DNA of 16,930 bases from the NCBI GenBank assembly GCA_029933635.1, contig JAOZNS010000036.1, positions 1 through 16,930 of the forward strand, read 5' to 3'. The notes under the pieces are model-generated. The model was not told where the DNA came from, did no database searches, and worked only from the letters and a program-made list of their open reading frames with translations. The stretch comes from Candidatus Zixiibacteriota bacterium (GTDB lineage: Bacteria; Zixibacteria; MSB-5A5; SM1-73). Within the stretch, counting starts at the first letter, position 1; every line of letters begins with the position of its first letter. The translations under genes were made by a program, and so were the position numbers. Shown here in pieces: positions 15,433-16,930 of the stretch.

Positions 15433-16206
15433 TTAAAAGAAAGTTTTCAAATATGCGGAGATCAAAGCATCACCCAAGAAGATGGCGATGACCGCTCCCA
15501 AAGCTAAGAAAGGTCCAAACGGAATGATCCGGGTTTCTTTTACATCTTTGGAGAGGAATAGGGCCATGCCTCCAATCAGACTCCCCAGGAAAGCAGAGAG
15601 CAGAAGCACCAGAAGTATCTTCTGCCATCCCAGAAATGCTCCCAGCATCATGGCTAACTTTATGTCCCCTCCTCCCAGGCTTTCTTTCTTAAAGAGAAGT
15701 TCTCCTAAGACTGCAGCCAGATAGAACATTCCACCTCCGACCAGAATTCCTAAAAGCGAATCCAGAATGGATGGCGATTTAACCACAAAGGACAAAAGGA
15801 AGCCCAGCAGGATCCCGGGGAAGGTGAGCACATCCGGGATGATTTTGTGCTTTAAGTCGATGAAGAAAGTTAAGATCATAAAAAGGATCAGGATGCTTCT
15901 GGCCGCAAAATCCCAGCTTAATCCAAAGCGCAAGTAAACCAATACCAGCAGGGCAGAAGTGAGAAACTCCACCAAGGGATATTCCAGCGAGATTTTACCC
16001 TTACAGTTTCTGCACCGACCCTTTAAGATGATGTAACTTAAAAGGGGGATGTTGTCATAAAAGCTAATCTTAGCTCCGCATTTAGGACAAAAGGAGCGAG
16101 GGAAAAGTATGGATTTTCTCCGGGGAATTCTGTAAATACAGACGTTTAAAAAACTCCCCAAGGCTAAACCTGAGGATATAACCAAGGCTATGATGACGAT
16201 CTCCAT
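15433..16206 (-). CDS. pilD: Type IV prepilin peptidase / N-methyltransferase (PilD family)
   Basis: A bifunctional inner-membrane enzyme that cleaves the leader of type IV pilins or type II secretion pseudopilins and methylates the new N-terminal residue. The 257 residues are typical. The N-terminal cytoplasmic domain has CPKCGAKISFYDNIPLLSY (40-58) and CRNCKGKIS (65-73), giving a complete tetracysteine zinc site (Cys40, 43, 65, 68). Catalytic aspartates are Asp117 in FIDLKH and Asp181 in GGGDIK. The C-terminal motif RIIPFGPFLALGA (226-238) is conserved. About six to eight hydrophobic segments span the length. No good ribosome-binding site precedes the ATG at 16206, but earlier starts are not offered. 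It lies 74 bases after the methyltransferase gene, so cotranscription is possible; no pilin or secretion genes are in the window. Confidence 0.94.
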   Translation of the reverse strand: MEIVIIALVISSGLALGSFLNVCIYRIPRRKSILFPRSFCPKCGAKISFYDNIPLLSYIILKGRCRNCKGKISLEYPLVEFLTSALLVLVYLRFGLSWDFAARSILILFMILTFFIDLKHKIIPDVLTFPGILLGFLLSFVVKSPSILDSLLGILVGGGMFYLAAVLGELLFKKESLGGGDIKLAMMLGAFLGWQKILLVLLLSAFLGSLIGGMALFLSKDVKETRIIPFGPFLALGAVIAIFLGDALISAYLKTFF

Positions 16207-16280
16207 AAATATTGACGCAGGTTGAAGCTTGATTAAATCAAATGATTTGCGTCCCCTTTCCTTTTATTTGCTTTAAGCAT

Positions 16281-16930
16281 TCAATTCTTGTGACCTTGCT
16301 TTTTTCTGAGCTCAAATAAATGATCCTGGTAATCCCAGAGCGAATGCCATAAATTTTTTCGTAACAACATCTCCAATTTTGCCACTGCTTTAAACCATCT
16401 CCGGGGAACCAAACCTAAATAGATCGGGTAAAGCAGAAGGAAATGTCCCTTTCTGATAGGGTAATCGGCAACTTTTTTGAAATTATTTTGCTCAAATAAG
16501 AAGAAATATCTTTTAAGGTTCCTTTGCCATCTTCTTTTGTTCTGAGTCACCTGCTCGATGCAGATGAATTTTCCTCCAGGTCTTAGACTTCTGTGAATCT
16601 CAGAGATCAATCGGCTTAGCTCGAAATCGTTGATGACGTATTGCAGCACGTTGACCGAAACCACCGAATCCATCTTTTTTTCTTTTATCGGAAGGTTCAG
16701 TCCGTCAAAAAGAACAAAGCCTACGTTTGAATTTTGACATTCATTCTTTGCCAGATCAAGCATCGGCTGGGTGATTTCCACACCCAAAAGAAATTTACAC
16801 CTTTGAGCCAAAAGATGACAAAATCTTCCACTTCCACAGCCCAGATCCAGAATAAACCCTTTCCTTTCCGTTCCTAACGACTTCTGGATGGCTATCTTTT
16901 GAAGGGTGTCGATGTAATGGTTTTTCCTTA
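16281..16930 (-). CDS. Class I SAM-dependent methyltransferase (partial, N-terminus off the right edge)
   Basis: The minus-strand frame stays open to the window edge, giving 215 residues without the N-terminus. The AdoMet-binding motif I is FILDLGCGSGRF, followed by the acidic strand-2 end LGVEITQPMLDLA, motif DSVVSVNVLQYV and the post-motif LRPGGKFICIEQ. These place it with methyltransferase type 11/25 (UbiE-like) enzymes. An apparent TTG start at 16811 would delete motif I, so it must not be taken as the real beginning. The C-terminal 90 residues (RYFFLFEQNNF, LLYPIYLGLVPRRWF) are basic and aromatic and not recognised. The substrate is unknown; lipids, quinones or glycans are all possible. 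Confidence 0.85.
   Translation of the reverse strand, partial: RKNHYIDTLQKIAIQKSLGTERKGFILDLGCGSGRFCHLLAQRCKFLLGVEITQPMLDLAKNECQNSNVGFVLFDGLNLPIKEKKMDSVVSVNVLQYVINDFELSRLISEIHRSLRPGGKFICIEQVTQNKRRWQRNLKRYFFLFEQNNFKKVADYPIRKGHFLLLYPIYLGLVPRRWFKAVAKLEMLLRKNLWHSLWDYQDHLFELRKKQGHKN

Noticed and set aside
16281..16811. Methyltransferase starting at the TTG at 16811
   Set aside because: The frame stays open to the window edge and the upstream part encodes the essential AdoMet motif I, so the gene is partial and begins outside the window.

Overview
The window looks like a chromosomal segment from an uncultured Gram-negative-type bacterium. The best hint of lineage is the large secreted protein at 1757-5800. 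It combines repeated cysteine-containing beta-sandwich modules, a GACC-type Cys-rich module and a C-terminal dockerin-like pair with the motif FVYRGGPAPDP. In my recollection this style is common in candidate phyla of the FCB group, such as Zixibacteria. That placement is an inference from protein style only; no rRNA or tRNA is present.

Layout: (1) 1-1159, minus strand: a membrane M50-type zinc metalloprotease with an N-terminal PqqD-like domain, cut by the left edge. (2) 1160-1756: a long divergent intergenic region with a good promoter, a hairpin leader and an orphan Shine-Dalgarno sequence. (3) 1757-5800, plus strand: a 1347-residue secreted multidomain protein, ended by a strong intrinsic terminator. 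(4) 5905-6387: repeat-containing spacer. (5) hflX (minus) and uvrA (plus), divergent, each with its own promoter candidate. (6) gcvT followed closely by a stand-alone ThiD2-like gene (plus). (7) 12541-12963: a hairpin-rich convergent spacer. (8) An orphan PAS-domain sensor histidine kinase (minus). (9) 14986-15432: spacer with a repeat that is itself interrupted by a small inserted element. (10) A type IV prepilin peptidase and, at the right edge, a partial class I SAM methyltransferase (both minus).

The genes do not form one pathway. Housekeeping genes (uvrA excision repair, hflX ribosome-rescue GTPase, gcvT glycine cleavage and C1 metabolism, thiD2 thiamin synthesis) are interspersed with envelope and secretion genes (M50 protease, secreted dockerin protein, prepilin peptidase, sensor kinase).

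The least ordinary content is in the spacers. A dispersed repeat family occurs in three copies (A at 5929-6112, B at 15164-15425, C at 12766-12811), each lying 3' of a gene and in that gene's orientation. A second family made of paired short hairpins occurs in two copies (12648-12713 and 15251-15318), with compensatory base changes between the stems. Copy B is split by an insertion carrying the second family, with inverted ends and an apparent 4-bp target duplication. In the proteins, the most unusual architecture is a jelly-roll domain that appears to be inserted inside an Ig-like domain of the large secreted protein.
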